From: Acidobacteriota bacterium
GTDB taxonomy: Bacteria; Acidobacteriota; Terriglobia; Terriglobales; Acidobacteriaceae
NCBI GenBank assembly: GCA_021792135.1
Contig: JAJYVF010000022.1
Coordinates: forward strand, 31,214 to 95,213
Reading direction: 5' to 3'
Length of the DNA stretch: 64,000 nt
Positions 21,201 to 30,080 of this stretch are shown here, in pieces (the first letter of the stretch is position 1; each line of letters begins with the position of its first letter). A program made the translations under genes and the position numbers. The notes below the pieces were generated by a model. That model was not told the DNA's origin, made no database searches, and was given only the letters and a program-made list of their open reading frames with translations.

Positions 21201-21223
21201 CGGATGATGACGGGCAGACCCAT
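18212..21223 (-). CDS. Penicillin-binding protein, class A-like, divergent
   Basis: A large (about 1003 aa) membrane-anchored protein with one N-terminal transmembrane segment (LALNLAAITLLALLIAEA). It has a GT51-like region (IENRTIL, GASTLATQLEKV, RIVRDYLN) and a transpeptidase with SxxK (GSTAKL), SxN (ERSVNLV) and KTG (GGKTGTGDN). Two oddities. The second catalytic Glu of GT51 motif 3 appears replaced (SPGQKLNQML), so glycan polymerisation may be altered. About 330 residues separate SxN from KTG, much more than usual. ATG at 21223 has GGGGAGG close upstream (4-base gap); the frame runs on to 21328 without homology. Substrate is presumably peptidoglycan. Confidence 0.8.
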   Translation of the reverse strand: MGLPVIIRARRMLPSGPALSGFWTPRLRRGLALNLAAITLLALLIAEAHSSWLQSRIFSAIATRVTWSVGPGPGPAIAYPAPGPWDERLGYSRLPDFLREAQLHGYRVDQQSRISLPAQTLSHLGLYPIYHEKSQAGLRLLDRNQSPITSFRFPQQVYPQYADIPPLVAETLLFIENRTILDPNHPHRNPAIEWPRFSHALLDYGLHRLNRRYRTIGASTLATQLEKVRHSPQGRTRSPGQKLNQMLSASLRAYQNGPLTLAEQQRIVRDYLNSLPLGASPGYGEVIGLGDGLRAWYGADFDQVNRLLKTPADRLTATVQQQQALAFRQVLSLLIATRSPSHYLSASPDDLTQQTARYLRALARDGLIPPGMRDFALRQSPSIHPPRPSPEPDYVERKAGNLIRANLDALLHVGSFYTLDRLDLTVLTSIDSTAQRKATSILRGLTGSDPAAVAQLRQPRMLASSSADAVIYSFTLFERGSGLNLLRVQTDTFNQPLDINQGTKLELGSTAKLRTLINYLQIVEQLHALCSSPALDRSKSDPLTVWAVNYCATTADKSLRPMLQAALDRRYSASPAEGFFTAGGLHEFSNFEPSDNHRILTVREAFERSVNLVFIRLMRDIERYYLARMPVPPVSSGISAQQRSRYLARFADQEGTVFLSRFYRQYQGQPLDQVLDSLGRANPDFPRRLAILYRSVRPEASAAEFTAYVHRHMLRGLMSDAGIAGLYDKFAPGKFNLQDRGYLARMHPLELWLLWYLGRHPQAGFRELVAASADERQQCYQWLFQSRYREGQDTRIHTLQEQDAFQSISAAWKRLGYPFEQLVPSYATAIGVSGDTPDALADLMGIVAGGGVRYPTTAVRELRFAENTPFTTSLSRPPAAGERVLSQTIASVVHDELISVVERGTARRAAGGIRLSDGTLLPLGGKTGTGDNRVRMYGGGGYLIGSRVASRTAVFAFIIGDRFFGTAMAFVPGTKAINYEFTSSLAVQVFKDLEPALQPVLPH

Positions 21224-21423
21224 GGCACCTCCCCATCGATCCATGATGATAGGCTGAGCAATCTTGCTGCCGCAGTGATCAACAGCACATTTTCCGGAGT
21301 CATCGGGCTGAGCGCAGCCACCATTCATCGGCTGAAACAGCCACGCCGAATCCCATGTGGCAGGGGCGAAGGTGGAGTATTGTTCGGACGGGATTCTGCG
21401 ACGCAGACCGGGGAGGCTCTTTC

Positions 21424-22005
21424 ATGGTCAGCGCATCGGAACTGAAGCAGGGGATGGCGATTCGGATCGAGGGGCAAATCTACCGCGTGGCCGAGGTGGA
21501 AGCCCGGGCCGGCGCAGCCAGGATGGGAGCCACGGTGCGCGCCAGGCTGTGCAATGTGAGCACCGGCCGCTTCCGGGATCAGCACTTCCGCCCGCAGGAG
21601 CGGCTCGAAGAGCTGGAATTCGAAGAGCGCAGACTGGAGTTTCTGTACGGCGACGAGCGCACCTGCACATTTCTGCGCCTGGATACCTTCGAGCAGGTGG
21701 AGTTCCCGTCGGAGGGTCTGGGGCTGGCCGCGAGACTTCTGCAGCCGGGAAGCGAAGTTGCCGCGGATTTCTTCGAAGGGGAGCCGGTCAGCGTCGTCCT
21801 GCCCGATGCGATGGAGGCGCGTGTGGTCAGCACCGCGCCTCCGGCCCGCTCGCAGCAGGACTCCGGCAGAAAAGAGGCGAAGCTGGATAACGGCCTGACC
21901 GTGCAGGTTCCGTTGTTCGTCGCTGCGGGCGAGGTGGTGAGCATCGACCTGAAAACGGGGCGGTACCTGGAGCGGGTGCGGGTGCAGCACCGGAAAGGCG
22001 CATAA
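21424..22005 (+). CDS. Elongation factor P family protein
   Basis: A 193-aa protein with the three-barrel EF-P layout: N-terminal KOW-like domain (ELKQGMAIRIEGQIYRVAEVE), a central OB domain (RTCTFLRLDTFEQVEFP) and a C-terminal OB domain ending GEVVSIDLKTGRYLERV. EF-P relieves ribosome stalling at proline runs. The tip loop reads ARAGAARMGATVR; Arg33 falls where E. coli has the modified Lys34, as in Arg-type EF-Ps and YeiP-like paralogues. No modification gene (earP, epmA) is nearby. Strong GGGGAGG precedes the ATG. Whether it is the main EF-P or a paralogue cannot be told from the window. Confidence 0.85.
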   Translation: MVSASELKQGMAIRIEGQIYRVAEVEARAGAARMGATVRARLCNVSTGRFRDQHFRPQERLEELEFEERRLEFLYGDERTCTFLRLDTFEQVEFPSEGLGLAARLLQPGSEVAADFFEGEPVSVVLPDAMEARVVSTAPPARSQQDSGRKEAKLDNGLTVQVPLFVAAGEVVSIDLKTGRYLERVRVQHRKGA

Positions 22006-22026
22006 TCAGGACCCGGAGGAGGGTCT

Positions 22027-22512
22027 ATGCTCGAGCTGCTGGCAGTCCGCATGGAGATTCCAGCCGAGACCAACATCGTCCTCGGCCAGGCGCACTTCAT
22101 CAAGACGGTGGAAGACCTCTACGAAGCGGTCGCGACCACTGCGCCGCAGGCCCGGTTCGGGCTGGCTTTCAACGAAAGCTCAGGGGCGTGCCTGATCCGG
22201 GCAGAGGGCAACGATCCGGGATTACGGGAGTCCGCAATCCGCAATGCGCAGGCTCTGGGGGCCGGTCATGTTTTCGTCCTGATGATGCAGAATGCTTATC
22301 CCATCAGCGTTCTCAGCGTCATCCGCAATGTTCCGGAGGTATGCTCCATCTTCTGCGCGACGGCCAACCCGGTCGAAGTCGTGCTGGCCTGCAGCGAGCA
22401 GGGACGGGGGGTGCTGGGGGTGATCGACGGCAGCTCGCCGAAGGGCATCGAGGGTGAGGCCGATATGAAGTGGCGGCACGATCTGCTGCGCATGATCGGC
22501 TACAAGCGATAA
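22027..22512 (+). CDS. Adenosine-specific kinase family protein (DUF355)
   Basis: A 161-aa protein matching the compact family first known from archaea as adenosine-specific kinase (PF04008): VRMEIPAETNIVLGQAHFIKTVEDLYEA, FGLAFNESSGACLIR, NPVEVVLACSEQGRGVLGVIDG and a C-terminal KWRHDLLRMIGYKR. GGAGGAGGG precedes the ATG. It follows the EF-P-like gene by 21 bp on the same strand and is probably co-transcribed. The in vivo role in bacteria is unclear. Confidence 0.85.
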   Translation: MLELLAVRMEIPAETNIVLGQAHFIKTVEDLYEAVATTAPQARFGLAFNESSGACLIRAEGNDPGLRESAIRNAQALGAGHVFVLMMQNAYPISVLSVIRNVPEVCSIFCATANPVEVVLACSEQGRGVLGVIDGSSPKGIEGEADMKWRHDLLRMIGYKR

Positions 22513-22530
22513 GCCGCTTGCCAGGGCAGA

Positions 22531-23127
22531 TTAAGGGCGGGTGATGTTTTCAGTGTCGATAAGGCTTCCCCCGAGGCCGATCACCTCCTCGAAGAGCTGC
22601 CGCGCTTTGGCTTCATCCAGGGCTTGCACCGCATCGCGCACCAGGGTGACGGTGCAGCCTCGGCGGAGAAGCTGCCGCGCGGCAAGCGCGACGCAAAGTT
22701 CTGTGACCACACCGTACAGCACGACTTCGGGTTGGCCGAGCTGCGCCAGCAGGGCGCTGGTATTGGGATTGGTAAAGACGTCCAGCTCCTGCTTCTCGAT
22801 CACCAGCTGCTGATAGCCGGTGTAATCGGTGGGAAGCTGTACCCTGCGATTCGGAATCACGTACTGGCGCGGCAGCGTGGTTTCGGGGATCTTCTGCTGG
22901 CCGCGGGTGCCGACGAGGCAGTGCGGCGGCCAGTCCCGAAACTCCGGGTCATTCGGGTGGTGAGCGTCGGCCGAGGCAATCACGAGCACGCTGTGATCGG
23001 CAGCCCAGCGTGTCAGGGATGCCAGGTTTTTGACAATCGCTTCCGAACCGGGAACATAGAGCTTTCCGTCCGGCTCGAGAAAATCTCTTTGCGTGTCGAC
23101 GTCCCAGAGGATCCGTCGCGTGCCCAT
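22531..23127 (-). CDS. Isochorismatase/nicotinamidase-type cysteine hydrolase
   Basis: A 198-aa single-domain hydrolase. Catalytic Asp is in ILWDVDTQRDFLEPDGKLYVPG and the nucleophile Cys in the cis-peptide motif YGVVTELCVALAAR; ADAHHPNDPEF supplies the metal-binding Asp/His pattern seen in nicotinamidases. That pattern makes nicotinamidase (NAD salvage) a reasonable guess, but close relatives hydrolyse other amides. It converges with the adenosine-specific kinase gene and precedes the SMP-30 gene's end by 50 bp. Confidence 0.8.
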   Translation of the reverse strand: MGTRRILWDVDTQRDFLEPDGKLYVPGSEAIVKNLASLTRWAADHSVLVIASADAHHPNDPEFRDWPPHCLVGTRGQQKIPETTLPRQYVIPNRRVQLPTDYTGYQQLVIEKQELDVFTNPNTSALLAQLGQPEVVLYGVVTELCVALAARQLLRRGCTVTLVRDAVQALDEAKARQLFEEVIGLGGSLIDTENITRP

Positions 23128-23177
23128 GACCCATTATCCCGCGGGCGAGCGGGGTTGGCCCGCGAGGCAGGGAGGGC

Positions 23178-24074
23178 CTACGCGGGCTGGCGGATGCGGG
23201 AGAAATATTCCGGCAGACCTCGGACTGAGGTTCTGAGGCGATAGAGGGAACCGGCGGGCTGGCCGTTCTCGTCTTTTTTATTGCCGCCGGCGGTGGTGAC
23301 GTACAGATCTTTGTACTCATCGCCGCCAAAGGTCACGCTGGAGACTTTCTTCGTCGGAAAGGGGATTTTGGCTTCAACGCTGCCATCGTGACGAAGGCGC
23401 ACGACGCTGTAGCCGTCCCAGAGTGCGGTCCAGAAACGGCCTTCGCTGTCGAGCGTACCGCCGTCGGGGAGCCCGTCGGATTCGGCGAAGCGCGCGAAGA
23501 CGCGCCGGTTGGCGATGGCTCCCGTTTCCACGTCGTAGTCGTACACGCGGATCTCGTGGGCGTAGGAGTCGGTGTGGTAGAAGGTCTTGTGATCGGTGGT
23601 GAAGGCCATGCCATTCGAGCAGCCAACGCCTTCCATGATGCAGTGAATGGAGCCGTCCAGGTCGAGGCGGTAGAGTCTTCCAGCGCAGTCGCTCGACGAC
23701 ATGGTTCCGCAGAAGACGCGGCCGCGCGGGTCCGCAATGACATCGTTGAAGCGGGATGCGGTCTCGGCAGGGATCTCGGGGATCACTTCGGTCAGGGAGC
23801 CGTTGCGCCAGACGGCCACGGTGCCGCGGTCCATGAAGAGCAGCAGGGAGCCGTCCTGCTGGATGGTGAAACCGCCGACGGTCCTGCCCTCGTAGCAGGG
23901 CTCGTGCGCGCCGGTGGCCGGGTCGTAGCGGAAGAGGCGTCCGGCGGCGATGTCCGTCCAGTAAACGCGGCGCTCGATCGGGTGCCAGAGAGGGTTTTCG
24001 CCGATCTCGCAGGCGTAATCGGCGAGGAGTTCAGGCTCAGAGGACAGAACAGGAGAGGCGGTGAGAGTGGACAC
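23178..24074 (-). CDS. SMP-30/gluconolactonase/LRE family protein
   Basis: Six-bladed beta-propeller lactonase, 298 aa. Expected metal ligands: Glu in CEIGENPLWH, Asn in GCSNGMAF and Asp in GLPDGGTLD; other family segments are RFNDVIADPRGRVFCGTM and EGRFWTALWDG. These enzymes hydrolyse sugar lactones to sugar acids, consistent with the sugar-acid-type dehydratase at 16.4-18.1 kb, although the genes are not adjacent. GTG start chosen because GGAGG lies 5 bases upstream and the length then fits the family. No signal peptide. Confidence 0.88.
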   Translation of the reverse strand: MSTLTASPVLSSEPELLADYACEIGENPLWHPIERRVYWTDIAAGRLFRYDPATGAHEPCYEGRTVGGFTIQQDGSLLLFMDRGTVAVWRNGSLTEVIPEIPAETASRFNDVIADPRGRVFCGTMSSSDCAGRLYRLDLDGSIHCIMEGVGCSNGMAFTTDHKTFYHTDSYAHEIRVYDYDVETGAIANRRVFARFAESDGLPDGGTLDSEGRFWTALWDGYSVVRLRHDGSVEAKIPFPTKKVSSVTFGGDEYKDLYVTTAGGNKKDENGQPAGSLYRLRTSVRGLPEYFSRIRQPA

Positions 24075-24184
24075 GGAAACCTCCGTCACGAGGGTAACCG
24101 ATTGGCGGCCCTGCATGCGGCTTCCGCGCGGTGGACTCCATGATTTCGGCTTTTTGGAGCGCTGCGGCTCCCTGCGGCATGCGT

Positions 24185-24207
24185 GCCATCCCGGAAATCG
24201 GGATGGC
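24185..24207. repeat. Hairpin upstream of glcD
   Basis: 9-bp arms GCCATCCCG and CGGGATGGC around a 5-base loop, in the divergent region between the SMP-30 gene and glcD, 45 bp before glcD. Could be an operator or a leader hairpin; no T run follows. Confidence 0.45.
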
Positions 24208-24252
24208 GCATTATGCAGCGGTCGGTTCCGCTGAGTAAGCTGGTATGTCCAG

Positions 24253-25704
24253 ATGCTGAGTTCGGGCCAAATCGCTGAACTGCGCGCTGCTGTTGGTGCG
24301 GATGGGCTGCTCACCGAGCGCGCCCAGCTGCAGACCTACGAATGCGATGGCCTCACGAATTTCCGGGTGCTGCCGGGGGCGGTGGTGCTGCCGCGATCCA
24401 CCGAGGAAGTGCAGGCGGTGGTCCGCATCTGTGCCCGGCACAAGATCCCCTTTGTCAGCCGGGGGGCCGGTACGGGCCTGAGCGGCGGTGCGCTGCCTGC
24501 GGCCGGGGGCGTGGTCATCAGCCTCGCGCGCATGAGCCGGATCCTTCAGGTGGATCTCGCGAACGGCTATGTCGTCGTGGAACCAGGCGTCATCAACACG
24601 CAGGTGACGGAACGCGTTCGCGCCGAGGGATATTTCTATGCGCCGGATCCCTCGTCGCAGTCGGTCTGCACCATCGGCGGCAATGTGGCGGAGAATTCCG
24701 GCGGCGCTCATTGCCTGAAATACGGGTTCACTGTGACCCATGTGCTGGCGCTGGAGGTGGTGCTGCCCAGCGGCGAGCTGGTGCACTTCGGTTCGCCCAC
24801 GCTGGACGGGCCGGGTTACGACCTGGCCGGAGTATTTGTCGGGTCGGAGGGAACGCTGGGGATCGCAACCAAGGTTACGCTGCGCATCGTGCGGCGGCCG
24901 GAGATGGTGCAGACGCTGCTGGCGGCCTTCGATTCGATCACCGCGGCCGGCCAGACGGTCAGCGACATCATCGCGGCCGGGATGCTGCCCTCGGCGATGG
25001 AGATCATGGACCGGCTCGCCATCCAGGCGGCGGAAGCCGCGGTGCACGCGCATTATCCGCAGTGTGGCGGGTTGTTGCTGGTGGAGCTCGACGGCCCGTG
25101 CACCGAGACGGAAGCGCTGATGCGCGAAGTGCAGGCGCTCTGCCGCGGAAATGGCGCGTGGGAGGTTCGGGTCGCCCAGTCGGAACAGGAGCGGGCGGTG
25201 GTTTGGAAGGGCCGCAAGGCCGCCTTTGCCGCGGTGGGCCGCATCTCGCCCAACTACATCGTGCAGGATGGCGTGGTGCCGCGCACCGCCTTGCCGCATC
25301 TGCTGAGCGAGATTGATACGCTGGCGGCGGCGGCCGGACTGCGCGTTGCCAATGTTTTCCATGCGGGAGACGGCAATCTGCATCCTCTGGTGCTCTACGA
25401 CCGGACCGTTCCCGGGCAGGAGGAGGCCGCGCTCGATCTCTCCTATCGCATCCTGCACCTGTGCATCGAGAACGGCGGCTCCATTACGGGCGAGCACGGC
25501 GTTGGCAAAGAGAAGCAGCAGGCGCTGGGGGCGATGTTTGCCGAGCCGGATCTGGCGACGATGCAGCTGGTCCGGTGCGCCTTCGATCCTGATGGGATCG
25601 CCAACCCGGACAAGGTCTTCCCGCGTCCGCGGCTGTGCGCGGAAAAGACCGGGCCGTATGTGCCGCATCCGCTGGAGACGGCCGGCGTCGCGGAGTTCTT
25701 CTGA
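24253..25704 (+). CDS. glcD: Glycolate oxidase, FAD subunit GlcD
   Basis: FAD-linked oxidation of glycolate (or D-lactate type 2-hydroxyacids) to glyoxylate. The 483-aa protein has the PCMH-type FAD domain (VVLPRSTEEVQAVV, SRGAGTGLSGGALP, DPSSQSVCTIGGNVAENSGG, FVGSEGTLGIATKVTLR) and the C-terminal VAO cap ending NVFHAGDGNLHPLVLYDR, SITGEHGVGKEK. First gene of glcD-glcE-glcF; the stop overlaps the glcE start by one base. Malate synthase follows the cluster, supporting glycolate as substrate. Confidence 0.93.
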   Translation: MLSSGQIAELRAAVGADGLLTERAQLQTYECDGLTNFRVLPGAVVLPRSTEEVQAVVRICARHKIPFVSRGAGTGLSGGALPAAGGVVISLARMSRILQVDLANGYVVVEPGVINTQVTERVRAEGYFYAPDPSSQSVCTIGGNVAENSGGAHCLKYGFTVTHVLALEVVLPSGELVHFGSPTLDGPGYDLAGVFVGSEGTLGIATKVTLRIVRRPEMVQTLLAAFDSITAAGQTVSDIIAAGMLPSAMEIMDRLAIQAAEAAVHAHYPQCGGLLLVELDGPCTETEALMREVQALCRGNGAWEVRVAQSEQERAVVWKGRKAAFAAVGRISPNYIVQDGVVPRTALPHLLSEIDTLAAAAGLRVANVFHAGDGNLHPLVLYDRTVPGQEEAALDLSYRILHLCIENGGSITGEHGVGKEKQQALGAMFAEPDLATMQLVRCAFDPDGIANPDKVFPRPRLCAEKTGPYVPHPLETAGVAEFF

Positions 25705-26939
25705 TGGCGATGGCCGCTTCTGAGACTTTGGCCCAGTGCCTGGCCCGCGTGGCCTCGATCGTCGGCGAAGAGCATGCGTCGGCGGCCGGCGAGGCGATCT
25801 GTGTTGCCCCGGCGAACAAAGAGCAGATCGCGGAGGTGCTGCGCCTGGCCGATGTAGGCGGGCTCTGCGTGGCGCCTGTGGGCAGCGGCAGCAAATGGGG
25901 CTGGGGGAATCCTGTCCGGCCTGCGATTCGCCTGGGGCTTGGGCGCATGCAGGCGCTGCGCGAACATGCCTGGGCCGACATGACCTGCACCGTCGAGGCG
26001 GGTTGTTCCTGGGCGGCCATGCAGAACGAGCTGCAGCGCCACGGGCAGATGGTGGCGCTCGATGCCCTGTGGCCGGAGCGGGCGACCGTCGGCGGCGTGG
26101 TGGCCACCAACGACAGCGGGGCTTTGCGGCTGCGTTATGGAGGGCTGCGCGACCTCATCATCGGCATGACGCTGGTGCTGGCCGACGGCACCATCGCCCG
26201 CACCGGCGGCAAGGTGGTGAAGAACGTGGCCGGGTACGATCTGCAAAAGCTGATGACCGGCAGCTTCGGAACGCTGGGAGTGATTGCCGAGGTGAACTTC
26301 CGCCTGCACCCGGTGGAGAAGGACCGGCTCTCCTGCACGGTTGCGGCGCCGGAACCAGCGGCTTTCGCCGCACCGCTGCAGAAGCTCCTGAGGTGGGACC
26401 TGAGCCTGTCCTCGGTACAGGTTCGTACCGGGAAGGAGCAATGCGCACTGGATATCGCCCTCGCCGGCCGGCCGGAATGCCTGGCGGAACATCAGCAAAG
26501 GGTCAAGGACCTGTTGGGCGAAGCGGCGGTTACCGAGGCTGACGAAGCGGTATGGCAGGCCCGCCAGCGGCTGTTCGAGAGCACCCTGGTTCTGAAGGTT
26601 TCTGTCCTTCCCGCGGAGGTGTGCGCGGTCAGCTCCGACCTGCAGCAATGGTCTGCTGCGAACGGCATGGAAGTGGCGTCGGTCGCGCAGGCTACGGGTC
26701 TGATGACGGTGGCGCTCCAGTCCGCTGTCGACCGCGGTGCCGAACTGGTGGAGTTTCTCCGCAGGCGCGTGGCCGCCTGCGGCGGCAGCGCCGTTGTTTT
26801 GCGGCTTCCGGATGCGCTGCGCAGCCCGACGGACATCTGGGGCGCGGACCCCGATTCCCTGCCGCTGATGCGCGAGATCAAGCGGCGCTTCGATCCGCAT
26901 CGCATCCTCAACCCCGGACGCTTCGTGGGGGATATCTGA
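25704..26939 (+). CDS. glcE: Glycolate oxidase, FAD-binding subunit GlcE
   Basis: A 411-aa second flavin-type subunit, with a PCMH domain poorer than in GlcD: VAPVGSGSKWGWGNP, LDALWPERATVGGVVATNDSG, KVVKNVAGYDLQKLMTGSFGTLGVI and a C-terminal FDPHRILNPGRF. The ATG overlaps the glcD stop (TGATG), indicating translational coupling. An in-frame upstream extension inside glcD is open but without homology. It forms the three-subunit enzyme with GlcD and GlcF. Confidence 0.92.
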   Translation: MAMAASETLAQCLARVASIVGEEHASAAGEAICVAPANKEQIAEVLRLADVGGLCVAPVGSGSKWGWGNPVRPAIRLGLGRMQALREHAWADMTCTVEAGCSWAAMQNELQRHGQMVALDALWPERATVGGVVATNDSGALRLRYGGLRDLIIGMTLVLADGTIARTGGKVVKNVAGYDLQKLMTGSFGTLGVIAEVNFRLHPVEKDRLSCTVAAPEPAAFAAPLQKLLRWDLSLSSVQVRTGKEQCALDIALAGRPECLAEHQQRVKDLLGEAAVTEADEAVWQARQRLFESTLVLKVSVLPAEVCAVSSDLQQWSAANGMEVASVAQATGLMTVALQSAVDRGAELVEFLRRRVAACGGSAVVLRLPDALRSPTDIWGADPDSLPLMREIKRRFDPHRILNPGRFVGDI

Positions 26940-26944
26940 CCCTT

Positions 26945-28306
26945 ATGGAACACGCCACCGCCCAGGAAGAGAAGCATCCGTCCTCCTTCGACGCCCACCA
27001 TCCGCCGGAGAAGAGGCACATGGACGAGTGCGTGCACTGCGGCTTCTGCCTGCCCGCGTGTCCCACGTATGTTCTGTGGCGCGAGGAGATGGACTCGCCG
27101 CGCGGGCGCATTTACATGATCCGCAAAGCAGCCGACGGCGAAGCTGCGGTGGATAGCCGCTTCCGGCTGCACATGGATAACTGCCTCGGGTGCATGGCCT
27201 GCATGACCGCCTGCCCCTCGGGAGTCCAGTACAACAAGATCATTGAACCGGTGCGGGCACAGATCGAGCGCAAGCTGGCGCGCAGCCGGAGCGAGCGGCT
27301 GTTTCGAGGCTTGTTGTTTGCCACGTTTCCCTATCCGCGGCGGCTGCGGCTGCTGGCCTGGCCGCTGTTTCTCTATCAGCGGAGCGGACTCCGGACGCTG
27401 GTGCGGGCCGCGGGCATCACGAGAATGCTGCCGAAGCGGCTGGCGGCGATGGAAGCCCTGCTCCCGGAAGTGCGCTCGCCGCGATCGGCCCGGCTTCCCG
27501 CGATGGTTCGAGCCAGCGCTGCTCCGCGCCGTCGCGTGGGCATGCTGAGCGGATGCGTGCAGCAGGTCTTTTTTCCCGAGGTGAACGCCGCCACCGCGCG
27601 GGTGCTGGCTGCGGAGGGCTGCGAAGTGATCATTCCGCAGGGCCAGCCCTGCTGCGGGGCGCTGATGCTCCACTCCGGCCTGGAGGAGCAGGCCGCGGCC
27701 ATGGCGAAGAAGATGATTGCGGCCTTCGAAGCCGCGGGGGTCGATACCATCGTCATCAACTCGGCCGGCTGCGGATCGACGATGAAAGAGTACGGCTATC
27801 TTCTGCGCGACGATCCTGCGTGGGCCCGGCGGGCCGCGGCTTTTTCAGGCCAGTGCAAAGACATTTCCGAGATATTGTGCGAACTGGAGCCGCAGGCGCC
27901 GCGCTCGCCGCTGAAGCTGCGCATCGCTTACCACGATGCCTGTCATCTGCGGCATGCGCAGGGGGTATTCGAGCAGCCGCGCCGCCTGCTGGCGGCTATC
28001 CCCGGCGTGCAACTGGCCGAAATTCCCGAAGCCGCGCTCTGCTGCGGCTCGGCGGGCGTCTATAATCTGCTGCAGCCCCAAGCCGCCGGCGAACTGGGGC
28101 GCCGCAAAGTCGACAATCTGCTGACCACTGGCGCCGAAGCCTTGGTTTCCGCCAATCCCGGATGCCTGCTGCAGCTGATGCACGGTCTGCGCGAGCGCGG
28201 AGCGAATCCGCTGCCCGCCTTCCATATAATGGAAGTTCTGGATGCGTCGATCCGGGGCGTTCCCGCGGAGGAATTGCTGCGGAGGAACACTCCTGGCTCA
28301 CGGTAA
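26945..28306 (+). CDS. glcF: Glycolate oxidase, iron-sulfur subunit GlcF
   Basis: A 453-aa electron-transfer subunit. Two ferredoxin-like motifs bind 4Fe-4S clusters: CVHCGFCLPACP and CLGCMACMTACP (about residues 30-90). Two CCG domains follow (LSGCVQQVFFPEVN, GQPCCGALMLHSG, NSAGCGSTMKEYG, HDACHLRHAQ, CCGSAGVYN). It starts 6 bp after glcE. The subunit passes electrons from the flavin subunits to the quinone pool at the membrane. No transmembrane segment is evident. Confidence 0.95.
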   Translation: MEHATAQEEKHPSSFDAHHPPEKRHMDECVHCGFCLPACPTYVLWREEMDSPRGRIYMIRKAADGEAAVDSRFRLHMDNCLGCMACMTACPSGVQYNKIIEPVRAQIERKLARSRSERLFRGLLFATFPYPRRLRLLAWPLFLYQRSGLRTLVRAAGITRMLPKRLAAMEALLPEVRSPRSARLPAMVRASAAPRRRVGMLSGCVQQVFFPEVNAATARVLAAEGCEVIIPQGQPCCGALMLHSGLEEQAAAMAKKMIAAFEAAGVDTIVINSAGCGSTMKEYGYLLRDDPAWARRAAAFSGQCKDISEILCELEPQAPRSPLKLRIAYHDACHLRHAQGVFEQPRRLLAAIPGVQLAEIPEAALCCGSAGVYNLLQPQAAGELGRRKVDNLLTTGAEALVSANPGCLLQLMHGLRERGANPLPAFHIMEVLDASIRGVPAEELLRRNTPGSR

Positions 28307-28349
28307 TGCTGCCTGATGCCCGCTCAAGTCAGCGTGTCTGGTTACCCGG

Positions 28350-28365
28350 AAGTTATCGATAACTT
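28350..28365. promoter_or_regulatory. Perfect 16-bp palindrome before malate synthase
   Basis: AAGTTATCGATAACTT lies between glcF and aceB, 64 bp before the aceB start; a partial repeat GGATAACT follows at 28383-28390. It looks like the operator of a dimeric repressor (LacI, GntR or TetR type). No such regulator gene is in the neighbourhood. Confidence 0.5.
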
Positions 28366-28428
28366 ACCATCTCATCGTATCGGGATAACTGGCACTTACT
28401 AGAACAGAAAAGGGAGGAATCATTCTCT

Positions 28429-30045
<1,617 letters not shown>

Positions 30046-30054
30046 ATGATGGAA

Positions 30055-30078
30055 AGGCGCGGCGCCCGTTCCGCGCCT
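30055..30078. terminator. Hairpin between convergent aceB and parB
   Basis: 8-bp arms AGGCGCGG and CCGCGCCT around an 8-base loop, filling the 35-bp gap between the converging ends of aceB and parB. Probably a bidirectional terminator, though T runs are weak. Confidence 0.5.
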
Positions 30079-30080
30079 GC

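Noticed and set aside
24211..26900. Two long minus-strand frames opposite glcD and glcE
   Set aside because: They mirror well-conserved flavoprotein genes and have biased, low-complexity composition.
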